A DNA stretch of 24,012 nt, taken from contig JBNGIQ010004459.1 of the NCBI GenBank assembly GCA_049999765.1, positions 1 through 24,012 of the forward strand. Direction: 5' to 3'. The position numbers and the translations under genes were made by a program. Origin of the DNA: Phaeoceros laevis. Taxonomy: Eukaryota; Anthocerotophyta; Anthocerotopsida; Notothyladales. Every line of letters starts with the position of its first letter. Within the stretch, counting starts at the first letter, position 1. The notes beneath the pieces were generated by a model. The model did no database searches. It was not told the DNA's origin and was given only the letters and a program-made list of their open reading frames with translations. Shown here in pieces: positions 9,304-19,158 of this stretch.

Positions 9304-10838
9304 TCAATCCTCTTTTTCGTCCTCGTCGTCCTCTGAATCTGCAACGGACCGCAATCACCACAACATATTAGCACTTCAGTGGAGGTCCCTGAGGTAGTCA
9401 GCCAGTACTAGCCAACACCCTTCCCAAAAGCACATACCTGATCTCACATCCTTCTCAATATTTCCTCTGGCCTGTATCTGTCTCACAATCATTCTGTAAA
9501 TGAGTATCCACCAATATACGTGTAGCACAAGCAGGCTGATGAGCAGTGTGTTGAACAAATAGTACAGAAGAGGACCAGCATCAGTTTGGGATTGGTCCAA
9601 CAACGCAAGAACCTCGTAACTGCATTAAGGGAGCAAGCCACAACCGAAGTGAGACAGCGTACCTACTCCAGCACTGAACTGGCTAAACCCGGTCCAACTA
9701 GTCTGACATCATTAACAACTAAAACCTGAACATATTTTGCAGGTGCCGTCTAGAACATATTTACCTTGTACTCCTGATAACCCACAAGGGAAAGTACAAA
9801 AGACGAAAAATCACCCAGGAGAGGGCAAAGAGGAGGAATGCGATGCTTGGGATGATCTCCGAGCCGCTATATTTTGACAGCTTAGCAACTTCCAGGAAAA
9901 CATCACTTGCATCATGAAGAGCTAGCACTACGGACCCTACCCGGGCAAACCTGCACTATCATAACAGATTGTTATAAGCAAGCTTTCACACCGTTACTCA
10001 TACATCTGTCAAACCAAGTTGCTCTCTACCAGAACCACACAACATGCTGGATACATTATCAAGTGGAGATCACTTAATGAAGCCAATTAAATAGTGCGTA
10101 AACAGAGAAAAAAGCTCACCGGGCTTGGTAGGAGAAAACAATAAGTGCCACAGTTGCAACATGGTGGGACATGCTGACTCCAAAGTCCTTCCGTCTAGTC
10201 TCCCAAAACACTAGTGCGAAGATGCTGTACGTGTAAAATCCAGCGGCGTATGCATACAGGATCTTCAACTTCAGCCTGCCAGGCATGTTCCACTAACAAG
10301 CATAAGTATGCGGCCCTTGATTCGCAGCGGTAGCTAAGAAGATATGTCAAATATGGTTAGCACCTTACTTGGCTTTTTGTTCGGGCCACGTCTGGTCTCC
10401 GGGGCCTACCCAGAAGTACTTCGTATTTGTAAACCATGGCTCGTTGTAGGTGATGGTGAGGGAAAATATCTCAGCAGTGAGGTAGTAGACACATTTCCAA
10501 GCAGACTCCTTGAACTTCACAAGTGTCTTCACCAGGGCCTCCTTCTCGGAATTGCTCAGCACCTTCAACGAGGATCTTCCAACGCTCTTGTACACAAAAA
10601 ATCTTCCCAAGGGCTGCAATCCATATTCTGGAAATCAGTTTACAGCATAACTGCACTCATCCCTAAGTCAAGTACTTTGCCCCTCCCTACTTACCTCAAA
10701 AATCAGGCGATCCAGCAAGAACCGGATACAAGGGAACAGGATCGCAAAAAAGGGCACCAACATGAAATCTTGCGTCTGCGGGTAGCTCTCGGCCTCCCAG
10801 TTCAGCGCCTGCAAGTCCTGCCATATAGTCGTCGCCAT
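9304..10838 (-). CDS. LOH1: Ceramide synthase (LAG1/LOH type, TLC domain)
   Basis: ER membrane enzyme that N-acylates sphingoid bases with acyl-CoA. Six coding exons: 10838-10695, 10613-10369, 10275-10120, 9950-9765, 9619-9438, 9338-9304; 315 residues, the usual plant length (about 310). The N-terminus has WEAESYP and [15 protein letters not shown] (first membrane segment). Then follow [27 protein letters not shown] and the active-site MSHH near residues 165-168. The Lag motif HDASDVFLE is at 194-202. A final membrane segment [15 protein letters not shown] precedes an acidic tail [10 protein letters not shown], typical of plant LOH proteins and a likely CK2 phosphorylation site. There is no homeobox domain, as expected in plants. 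The sequence is closer to LOH1/LOH3 than to LOH2, so very-long-chain acyl-CoA specificity is inferred. Start ATG at 10838. Confidence 0.93.
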
Positions 10839-11902
10839 CTGGGCAATGCAGCCCCCGGTCAGTATGCTGTCTATCAGGTTGCGGCGATGGCTGCTACAGG
10901 GTTGGTATCACCAAACGGCTGCTTGTATGCTCCAGAACCTAGGGACCGCCCTAACCCCCCCCTGTCATTAGGAGGGACATATCTAGTATTCAGAGTTCGC
11001 CTCGATTTGGTACCGCTCTCGCAGCCCGCACCGAAACAGTGCTTTACCCCTAAGGCCGCTCTGCTGTTCACCTTCACAGATTCTTCCTCTCCCGTTGTGC
11101 ACCTAGCCCTTGCCCTCTCAGCTCATCCAGATTGTCAACCAGGAGGCATACAAGGATACTCTGAATCAGCGGCGAAAGATCTAAATCCACAGTACAATGC
11201 TGGCTGGAAGAGTAGCCGCCTTCCAGGAGAAAGGATGCGGTCAAGCAGGCGGGACTATCCCTGGCAGCACTGCTGGAGAAATCGCTGCAAGGCGTCTGCC
11301 CACCAAGATCCTGCTCACCCTAAAATGCGAAGCGATGGATTTGAGCAAAAAATTCTTCCGACCATACTCTTTGCACCAGAGCTGTGCAATACCATCTCAA
11401 CCGATAGCTAGGCCAGCATAAAGCAGCTCAGCACCAGCACTAGGATTTCGTCACCTCTTTCACTGCCTGCCTCCCACTGAACCACCAGATCTGTCAACGA
11501 ATCGACCTGATGAGCTGACTACCCCTTCCGCGTCTCCCTGTATCCACCATATCTGGTGAGGAGCCAATCAAGCCAGATGGAGGCCTCCCGCCGACTGTCC
11601 TAAACTGTTTAGATAAAAGTTCGAAGAAGCGGAATCGACTGAAAGAATGGTCAGAGCTTCAAACGCAGCTCTAAATCGTTCCACTTACGTAAACTGAAGT
11701 TCGTGGCTTCGAGGTTCCTGCCTTCGCACACATTTTTCGGAAGCCAATCCAAACAGAACGAATGATTTGCATGAAATTTCGAAAGATTAGAAGACACTCG
11801 CAATGTGTCTCGCAGTCGAGTCAGAAAGATGCTTTCATGTCAACGGGCACTAGCACCAAATAGTACTTGTTTCTCAAACCAATTGGAAAATCTAGGTGGC
11901 TG
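10839..11902. other. Non-coding region between ceramide synthase and PPCS genes
   Basis: About 1.06 kb between the start of the minus-strand ceramide synthase and the stop of minus-strand PPCS. It should hold the LOH promoter and leader and the PPCS 3'UTR. A long plus-strand open frame (10344-11411) runs antisense through LOH exons 1 and 2 and into this region, but has no recognisable domain. No repeat or RNA gene was recognised. Confidence 0.5.
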
Positions 11903-13661
11903 CTAGCGTTGGAAAAGACTATGCTGCTGCGTAAGGAAATCGACAAGCGGCTTTTCCACATCCCGGAACAAGTTGTTTGTCAATGTAGTTTCCCCTTCGC
12001 CTGTAATAACAATAACCTTCTGCTTTCGTGTGAGAAGCTCATTGGCAACAACTGCATGCATGCTGTACTTTTGTTGGGCAGATTTGGCCTTCTTGACCAG
12101 GATTTCCATGTCTGTTTCCAGCTGCACTCATTCAAAAGATCAATGAGCAACTGCCCTCGAGCAAGATATATAGTTTTGCTACAGCGGGAGATGAAAGACC
12201 TTGAACGACACACAGAAAGCCTTCGGCGCCCATTGTTGCCTCAGGAGTGCTACCATCTTCGGGACTGGTGCAAGCAGCAAGTCCAATGGACCACTGCTTG
12301 ACTGAATTTTGTGTTCTTCCTTATGAGACACAGGATGCAAGTCAGTAAAGCTTTTCCCCATTTACAGCTACCTGAAATGGTCAGAACAACCACAAGCTTG
12401 CAACAGTTGTAGCATACCATGCTTTCCCAAGGCACATAAAAGTCTGAAACAGCTGCAGCTAAGTAGAACATTGCGCGATATGTAAGAGAGTTGAGGGTCG
12501 TTGCAACAATCTGCAAAGTCTGCTGACTATTTCGATTAGTACCCCTCCAGACAAAGCGCAACAACCAGACCTTAGGCTGGTCACAAACGGTTGGTAGGAG
12601 ATACCTGAAGATACTCAAACAATGTTGTGAACTGTAGAATCAGCAACTTTCCTTGTTTTATGACCTGAAACAGCATGCCATCCCAAAAATGACATAACAG
12701 ATCCAGTTCATGAACAAGCAACTCCCCCCGATCCATTGAATTTTATGCAAGAGAAGATCGTAAACCTGCAGTAGATGACATAGAAGTGTACCGCATGATG
12801 CTTAACAACGGCTCTCTTGACCACGGAGGAATACGTTGGGCAAACTGCAAATAATCAGAACCAAGTCAGAACAGCAGAGAACTTTGTCAAAGAACGCTTG
12901 AGAAACGACACCACCCCAACTGCTCCTGATGCATTCTTAGACACCCTAATACTGCAATTTTTGAATGCCAAGAAAGAGACAGCACAAGTATCAGCGTCAC
13001 AGGTACAGACGTTGGATGGAATCGTCAGCTGGTTCAAAACAGTCAAGGAGTAGATTCTCCGGGAGAAACCGGCAGAAGGGTTGCGCCGACCCACTGGCAA
13101 GACCATCGTCACCATAAGCGTTTTGCAGTTGTCCTCCATTCCTTACACAATAAGACCAGCCAGGGCCAGATTGCGAAATCATTTCACTGACCTGCGGTGG
13201 AGGAAAACCACAGTATATCCTGCCTCAAGAAAATACCTGTAGCACAAATGGTAATGATGCAGGTCAGTTCACATCTCCTCCACGCCAGCTTTCAGTTTGA
13301 ATGCAGACGAGGTGGCTGCAATTACTCCGTAGAAGCAGCTCCCCGGTGTCCAGAACTAAAATTGTCTATGAACCGGACGCAACGCCGCTCCAGAGGGACA
13401 GTAGTCCCTCCTGATGTCACGCACACGACCCTGCGTTGAGAGAATTCTGACTCTGAAGATGAAACAGCTCAGTTTCAGTGCCTCACGGATCCATTCTCAA
13501 GGCCCTAGGACAGTTGAAATTTCATCAAAACCTCTACCTGCCGGCGCCGCATGTCGTGCAACGAAGGATTTCACAAGGTCCTCAATCCGCTCACGATGCC
13601 GCAGCGGTGGGGCAGCTGAGAAGAAGGCTTCAGCCTCCGCCAATAGCGCGGCTAAGTCCAT
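11903..13661 (-). CDS. COAB: Phosphopantothenate-cysteine ligase (CoA biosynthesis)
   Basis: Joins 4'-phosphopantothenate to cysteine, the second step from pantothenate to coenzyme A; in eukaryotes it is separate from the decarboxylase (HAL3). Nine coding exons: 13661-13538, 13452-13326, 13236-13192, 13093-13011, 12844-12792, 12664-12605, 12510-12418, 12319-12200, 12121-11903; 307 residues, like the plant enzyme. Conserved blocks: [113 protein letters not shown], and [12 protein letters not shown]. The exon 2 acceptor could be 13452 or six nt later (two-residue difference). The ATG context GCGGCCATGG is near ideal. It is head-to-head with PPD4, 209 bp between start codons. Confidence 0.93.
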
Positions 13662-13870
13662 GGCCGCCTTGCGGTGCCCTGAGCACACAATAGGACAGCT
13701 CGGCTACTTCCTAACAGCAACGTGGTGGCCCGAGCACCCGCCTCGCGCCATTTTCCTATCCAACCTCTTCTTCACCACACGTTATGCTCTTCTGCACCCG
13801 TCATTTACGATGTCTCGCTTCGCCTGACTCCGGCCCCAACTTGATCCTCGAAGAGTTACCAATCAAATCG
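13662..13870. promoter_or_regulatory. Shared divergent promoter of PPCS and PPD4
   Basis: Only 209 bp separate the start codons of two divergently transcribed nuclear genes. Both leaders and core promoters must lie here or overlap the first exons, so a bidirectional promoter is likely. I see no clear TATA box. If PPD4 began at its alternative ATG (13784) the space would be 122 bp. Confidence 0.6.
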
Positions 13871-14791
13871 ATGGCTGCTGGTCTGCAGAGCGGCAGCGGA
13901 ATGCTGATATGTTGCGGCCGGGATCTGTTTCAAGACTCTGCTTGTTCTTCAGGTCCCAGGCTGCATGATCTCGGCAACAAGGTTTTGCGAAACTCACGAT
14001 TGCAAGAGTGGAACAATTGCGTTGTGGACAATTCCAGAAGAGTGGTACCGAGGTGTAGGGCCAGCAGGCAGGAGGTTAGCCAGGAAGACGGACATGTTTT
14101 GCCTGAGCCAAATGGATTCCCAGAGTCCAAATTGTCGCGGAGGGTAGGGATTACCCTGGGAGCAGCCGCTGTGCTGGGAGCATCCTTTATGGGCTTGCTA
14201 CCTGCTGCGGATGCTGCGCAGCAGCCTCTTCTTGCAGGTCGCATACCGGGGCTGTCGGAGCCTGATGCAGACGGGACAAGGACATACCGCCGGCCGGATG
14301 CCAAGTCTGGTGGTCACGGCGTGGGCTGGAGTCCCATCATTCCCTACTCTTTTAAGGTTCCTAACGAAGGCTGGCAAGAGGTTCCCGTCTCCATCGCTGA
14401 CTTGGGTGGGACTGAGATTGATTTGAGATTCGCCAGCTCGCAGGAAGGCAGCATTAGTATCATTGTGGCCCCTGTGCTTCGGTTTTCGGACAGCATTGGA
14501 GACAATGCCTCCATTGAGAAGGTCGGCAGTCTTGAGAAGGTGATAACTGCCTTCGGACCGGAGGTGATTGGCAAGAATGTGGAGGGCCTTGTGAAGGACA
14601 TGGAGGTGAAGGAGTACGAAGGGAGGAAGTATTACCAATACGAGCTGGAGAATCCTCATGTGCTTATAACTGCCACAGCTGCGGGGAACCGGTTCTATCT
14701 GATGAGTGTGTCCGCAAATGGCCGGCAGTGGAAGAAATTTGCACCAGTTTTGAAGCAGATTGTCAACTCGTTCCGGGTGGAGTCGGCGTGA
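13871..14791 (+). CDS. PPD4: PsbP-domain protein 4, thylakoid lumen
   Basis: Intronless ORF of 306 residues from ATG 13871 (context TCGATGGCT); an in-frame ATG at 13784 would add 29 residues but looks less like a transit-peptide start. The bipartite targeting signal is clear: a Ser/Arg-rich plastid part, then a twin-arginine SRR (about residues 89-91), hydrophobic GITLGAAAVLGASF and an ADA cleavage site near 113-115, pointing to Tat export to the lumen. The mature part has GRIPGLSEPD, SGGHGVGWSPIIPYSFKVP, PVSIADLGGTEIDLRFAS, ITAFGPEVIGKNVEG, and PHVLITATAAGNRFYL, diagnostic for the PPD4 (At1g77090-type) branch of the PsbP superfamily. Its biochemical role is poorly known; members associate with photosystems. 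Divergent from PPCS. Confidence 0.92.
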   Translation: MAAGLQSGSGMLICCGRDLFQDSACSSGPRLHDLGNKVLRNSRLQEWNNCVVDNSRRVVPRCRASRQEVSQEDGHVLPEPNGFPESKLSRRVGITLGAAAVLGASFMGLLPAADAAQQPLLAGRIPGLSEPDADGTRTYRRPDAKSGGHGVGWSPIIPYSFKVPNEGWQEVPVSIADLGGTEIDLRFASSQEGSISIIVAPVLRFSDSIGDNASIEKVGSLEKVITAFGPEVIGKNVEGLVKDMEVKEYEGRKYYQYELENPHVLITATAAGNRFYLMSVSANGRQWKKFAPVLKQIVNSFRVESA

Positions 14792-15165
14792 TACTGACTC
14801 AGCATATACTGCTGCCACAGCATGGAGGAAGACTGTTCTAACCCATGAAATTTGGAGTGCTACGAACCTCAGCATCCTCTGTGGCAGAAACAGGAAAAGA
14901 GGACCAAGGAAGGCAGGACGGATTCATTAACGGGCTGCTGTTCACCGAATGTCCTATATTTTGGTGATTCTCCCGTGTTTAGCTCGTGCTCTAATCTGGA
15001 GATGATCACCCACATTCACCAGCGACTTCTAATGCTACTCTCAAACCTTCGTGATGAGCATCCCGACGCTGTTTTGCCTTTTCCTCGCTTGTGCCATACC
15101 TAGTAGTCTAGACTGTTGTAAAGTGGGATGCTGGTTTTTCTAGAAGTGTGAAAGCCGAAATTGTG

Positions 15166-15226
15166 GAGAGTGAACTAGTCTAGATCACACTCTACAGTAT
15201 GTCTTCTGAAATAAAAACAAACTAGA
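15166..15226. repeat. Partial copy of the 15409-15509 hairpin repeat
   Basis: The segment GAGTGAACTAGTCTAG (15168-15183) followed by ACAGTATGTCTTCTGAAATA (15194-15213) repeats the loop and arm sequence of the hairpin downstream, with a few changes and without the matching inverted arm. It looks like a second, truncated member of the same small element. Confidence 0.5.
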
Positions 15227-15408
15227 ACTCTATATACCGAGTAACCTATGCTTACGAAATGTCTTCATGGAACATATTGAGCTCTGGTAGACTCGGTGGA
15301 GGGGATGTTCGAAGTTCCATGATGCAGAATTCCTTGACAGGAGAGCAAATTCTTTTGGATATATGTGATTGGTGTGGGATTGGTTACACCAATCACGAAA
15401 ATTTACTT

Positions 15409-15509
15409 GCAAAGATGTACAGTGTGTCTTCTGAAATGAAAACAAAGACTCAACTAGTCTAGTTCACTCTAGTTTTGTTTATTTCGGAAGACGTACTGTA
15501 CATCTTTGC
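15409..15509 (+). repeat. MITE-like inverted repeat (38-nt arms, 25-nt loop)
   Basis: The left arm (15409-15446, starting GCAAAGATGTACAGT) is the reverse complement of the right arm (15472-15509). The outer 30 positions pair without bulges. The four differences in that part are all G-U type if the plus strand is RNA; equivalently, they are C/T transitions, two of them at CpG sites. No transposase or obvious target duplication is seen. Either a small terminal-inverted-repeat element decaying by methylation or a hairpin RNA source. Confidence 0.65.
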
Positions 15510-15867
15510 CCAAGTCTGAAGGTCGACCCTTGTGCTTGATACTAAGCTTGATACCGTGCGGCTATTTGTTGCCTCACCCATAACTTGCGGGCTAAATCCG
15601 CCCTTCGGCAGCTATCTTCTTTCGGACACTGTTGAAGCCCGAGGCTGGGGCAGGGGTGTTGAGGCAATATCCATTGATTGGCCGACTTCCAAACCGGGCG
15701 ACGTTCAGTTCATAAGGAAAGCCGATTAAAGCGCTAACGCCCTTTCAGACGTTTGGCAAATTGGCACGCACAATTCACAAGTGGCAGTACGTTTAGCGGA
15801 CACATTCTTGAAGCTGCCAATTGGTTTTTAGATAATTAGAAAATCGTACAGTGTACAAGTTATACAA

Positions 15868-17181
15868 TCAGAGACATTGTACGCGCTGAAGGCCAGCACC
15901 TCTGACAGCTACCCTGATTGCAGCAAGTGCCCCTAAATGCCGCCTGTGCGCGCTAAGACTTTTTATTTGACCGACATCCAAATCTGTATCCGCACGATCC
16001 ACCTGAACTCCTGCATAATAGGCAACCTTTCCGCCACAGTCCCTCACAGGGCTCATATGAAGCCAATTCCAGAAAGGCTGTCCGTCCTTTTTGTAGTTAA
16101 GAAGCCATACGGTGCACGATCTCATGCCCGAAAGGGCGTCCCTAATCTGCCGAATTGAGTCAGTGTCTGTGCCAGGCCCCTGTAAAAATCGACAATTCCT
16201 GCCAAGTACCTCTGCTTTGGTATACCCTGTCAGCTGCAGAAAAAACTCACTCGCATGCACAATTGGCATGTCTGGAAGATGAGGATCCACGAGCACAAAA
16301 CTGTGCTTAATGCGGTTGAGAGACACCAGGGACGAGCAAACTATACCCAGCACGGAATTCCCCATGGCCCTCCTGTCTGTCACATTTCCGCCGCTATGTC
16401 TTGTCAGCTCGGCTATTACAGACATGACAGCAACCCTAGCCTTTTGATTATCCACATCCTGCGACTTGTGCAAGTTGGTTCCACTGTCTTCCACCTCTGC
16501 TGACCAGGTTGCTGCTATCTCTGTGGCCTTCGTCTTCAAATCTGTATCAGCCTCAGTTTCGCAGCTAAGGTCCTGCGCCTCTGCACTGTCGGTTGACCCC
16601 AAACTTCGTGCAGCAGTATCCATCAGAATCATCAGTGGCCCGTTGAACAAACTGACTGCCATGTCACGCAGCTTAGGGCAAGTAACTCCAAGAGAGTCAC
16701 TGAAACGCTCAGCCATATCCGACAAGGATATCACTGTAGGTGTGTACATTCCAACATAAAGCACGACCCTGCCATCCGCTCTAGAATACAGAGGGGCCAA
16801 GTGGAGTAGGTTCCACAATGCTTTACCATGCTTGGTGTAGTTGAGCATGCGGACTCTGCATGGGCGCTCGTCCCGGATGGCATCCCTGATTTCCAAAATG
16901 GTTCTGATATCAGTGTCTGGCCCTTCCAAGAATCTGCAAGTGTGACCAACCAATTCGTCTGTACTGAAACCTGACATCACGCAAAACCCCTCGCTGGCAT
17001 ACACGATAGGGTGGTCAGGTAGCTGCGGATCAGAGATCAGAAAACTACTCTCATGCTGCCGTAATGCCTCCATCAATAACTCGTTGTGGTGCATGTTGAA
17101 TGGCTTAGACGCTGTTTCCCTTGCGAGAGGCAACTCAGCTTGACTGATAAAGACGCTGCTGTCCTCCAACACCTGCTCCAT
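15868..17181 (-). CDS. PLP: Twin-LOV blue-light protein (PAS/LOV, PLP/LLP type)
   Basis: Single-exon ORF, 437 residues from ATG 17181 (frame open a little further upstream without another ATG). It has two flavin-binding LOV domains and no kinase, F-box or Kelch part, which defines the plant PAS/LOV (PLP/LLP) family. LOV1 (about residues 45-145) has GHTCRFLEG with the adduct cysteine C82, and MLNY and LWNLLHL. LOV2 (about 295-400) has the canonical GRNCRFLQG with C330, WLLNYKKDG, PFWNWLHMSP and AGVQVD. The linker of about 150 residues is not conserved. In LOV1 the FMN-contacting glutamine that flips on adduct formation (GVQ in LOV2) is Tyr (VGMY), and the motif Asn and Gln are Thr and Glu. In Arabidopsis and tomato this protein binds and inhibits GDP-L-galactose phosphorylase, with blue light weakening the interaction; that enzyme is also encoded in this window. 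Confidence 0.92.
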   Translation of the reverse strand: MEQVLEDSSVFISQAELPLARETASKPFNMHHNELLMEALRQHESSFLISDPQLPDHPIVYASEGFCVMSGFSTDELVGHTCRFLEGPDTDIRTILEIRDAIRDERPCRVRMLNYTKHGKALWNLLHLAPLYSRADGRVVLYVGMYTPTVISLSDMAERFSDSLGVTCPKLRDMAVSLFNGPLMILMDTAARSLGSTDSAEAQDLSCETEADTDLKTKATEIAATWSAEVEDSGTNLHKSQDVDNQKARVAVMSVIAELTRHSGGNVTDRRAMGNSVLGIVCSSLVSLNRIKHSFVLVDPHLPDMPIVHASEFFLQLTGYTKAEVLGRNCRFLQGPGTDTDSIRQIRDALSGMRSCTVWLLNYKKDGQPFWNWLHMSPVRDCGGKVAYYAGVQVDRADTDLDVGQIKSLSAHRRHLGALAAIRVAVRGAGLQRVQCL

Positions 17182-18773
17182 TGGCGTGCACGTCAAGATA
17201 TTGTCGAAAGGCGTGTGGAGGACAGCAGGCCCTATAGCTTCACATATAACCGTCGCCGGCTTCTAGATCTGTTGGGCGTAATAGGATGGCCGGACAGGCT
17301 ACAGTGTTCTGAGTTCCTTGCTTTTGGACAACACATGAGCTAGTGGAGTCCTCGGCCATCACCTGCCCTCTCCGCAAAGATGCCTGCAAACCAAGCCAAA
17401 AATGCAGGTTAGTGCCAAAGCACATTGTAATCACCTAGCAGCAATTCATACTGAAGTGCAACATTTTGAAGGCAAAAGAACAGGACTGACGAAGAAAGAC
17501 ACAACAAAATCGACACTACCGACGGGCAGTAAGAAAATTCACCAGACAACCGACGGTTCCTGATCACCACAGAAATCTGCCCCGTAAGTATTGCTGATGA
17601 ACTATGATGAAAGACCGCTGTCATCTGCAGTCCACTCCTTGTAGAAGCTCGTGTTCCACAAGTATTAGCTGCTCAAGAAGACAAGCCATAGTTCAGTGCA
17701 CCTAGGATGCGAAAAGCACTAGGCAAAGATCCGAACACAGCGTTTAAGCACAAAAGGCAACAACCCTGCACCTCAAATCCATCCTAAAGTAGGCAGGAAC
17801 CAATCCAGACTACAGAGCGGCCTAATGCTGGTCAGCTCAAACAGCTTAGGACTTGTTGAGAGAGAGGGGCAACCTCTGAACAAGCTGGCAAGTTCCGCTG
17901 CCACGACTCTCTATTGACAAGATCGCGCTCACTAGTAGACCGCGTTGGGCTACCGCACTGAGGTATTAGAAGGGTGCACCAAAATTCCATCAAGCGAAGG
18001 AACCTGAGAGGGCAATCGTGCGCCAGCAAGAGCTCCGCTAACTTGATCGCAAGGAACAGCGCCTCAAAAAACCCTTAGAAATACTTTCCACTGTGCAGGC
18101 AGCGAAAGAGGATGCAAGTCGGTGCTCAGGCATGCGAGAACCGCTTCCTAAGTGAGAGGCCCCACAGTGTCGCCGCTCCAGCAAGAGAGCCACACAGCAC
18201 GGAAACTCCGCATGCAGCAAGCACATAGAGACGGATTCGCATACAACGCTCGCCGATAGACTACCTGCAAATGGAATGCGTCCCACTGCGCAAGCAGAAG
18301 AATGGCAGCTGTTGCGTTTCAATATGCCGTCCCGCAACACGTGGTCGACAGCTGCTGCACACCTCCTTCCACATTCACCGCTAAACTCGTGACTCGAGGT
18401 TTAGTCATCCGGTGCAGGGGTGGAAGGGGAAAGGGAGAACATGAGGGACTATCTCTTTATGGTTGCGTTGTTGAAGATATTACTGGTGCTGACTCACTTC
18501 CGATGTGCAGGAATCTGCTGAACCGACGTGATATTGTCAGTCCCCAAGGCATGGACTCGACTTCGTAGCGGCATTTTGTGTTCGACCTGAACAAGCATAG
18601 TCTACTGGAAGTAACAGTTTATTTGTATACCGAATAGATGGGCACACTTCCTTACCTGGCAGTACATTTGCCAAGTCGTAAGTTATTTGCCAGTTCACTC
18701 TTCCCATGAATTGGAAAACACGATGACACAATGCCGAATTCACACAAATGCAGCACAATCAATGACAAGCATG
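17182..18773. other. Non-coding upstream region of the twin-LOV gene
   Basis: About 1.6 kb with no recognisable gene. It should hold the twin-LOV promoter and leader. A G-box ACACGTGG is at 18337-18344, about 1.16 kb before the ATG. Open frames here are short and without known features. Confidence 0.5.
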
Positions 18774-18777
18774 TTAA

Positions 18778-19130
18778 CCCCTAAAGGACCAACTAGCCCA
18801 ACGGGATCCAAGTCCAACCCTCACTTTTCATCGCGACTCATAGTGTTCCCCATATGCAATGGAAACAAAAGTCATACCAAAATGACCGCCATGAAATTTT
18901 TTATTTAATGATATTTAAAAATTATTATTTAATCATAATTAAGATAAATGTTATTATATAAATGCGTTGGAACGGGGTCATGAAGGACCCGTTTGCAAGT
19001 ACATTGAGCCGGGAGGCCAGGTTCCCAGCCCCTCACCTTGATTTGGGCAGAGGGGATCGCATGGAACCAAGGCGGGACCATGACTTTCTCAACGGGAATA
19101 AGGGGCAGCAACACGCTGGTCCCTTAGGGG
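18778..19130. mobile_element. piggyBac-like MITE (non-autonomous)
   Basis: A 353-bp element flanked by TTAA on both sides (18774-18777 and 19131-19134). The ends are inverted repeats: CCCCTAAAGGACCAAC at the left and, reversed, CCCCTAAGGGACCAGC at the right (14 of 16 positions equal). A TTAA target duplication with ends beginning CCC is the hallmark of the piggyBac superfamily. The interior has an AT-rich core (about 18896-18962) and no transposase. An internal 84-codon frame has no recognisable content. It lies in the space between the twin-LOV gene and the 3' end of DDM1. Confidence 0.65.
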
Positions 19131-19158
19131 TTAATAAGCCGGAAGACGAAAACGATGT

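Larger units (their letters stand above)
14792..15867. other. Convergent intergenic region with inverted repeats
   Basis: About 1.08 kb between the stops of PPD4 (+) and the twin-LOV gene (-). It holds both 3'UTRs. The only clear structure is a hairpin repeat at 15409-15509 and a partial related copy near 15166-15226. No gene recognised. Confidence 0.55.

Noticed and set aside
10344-11411. 355-codon plus-strand open frame
   Set aside because: It runs antisense through ceramide synthase exons 2 and 1, has no recognisable domain, and its composition follows from the opposite-strand exons and GC-rich flank.
14198-14875. 225-codon minus-strand open frame
   Set aside because: Fully antisense to the well-conserved PPD4 coding sequence; no domain of its own.
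15868-17181. Phototropin fragment or ZTL/FKF1 family
   Set aside because: The ORF ends shortly after LOV2 at a stop; no kinase, F-box or Kelch sequence lies nearby, and the short two-LOV layout matches PLP/LLP.
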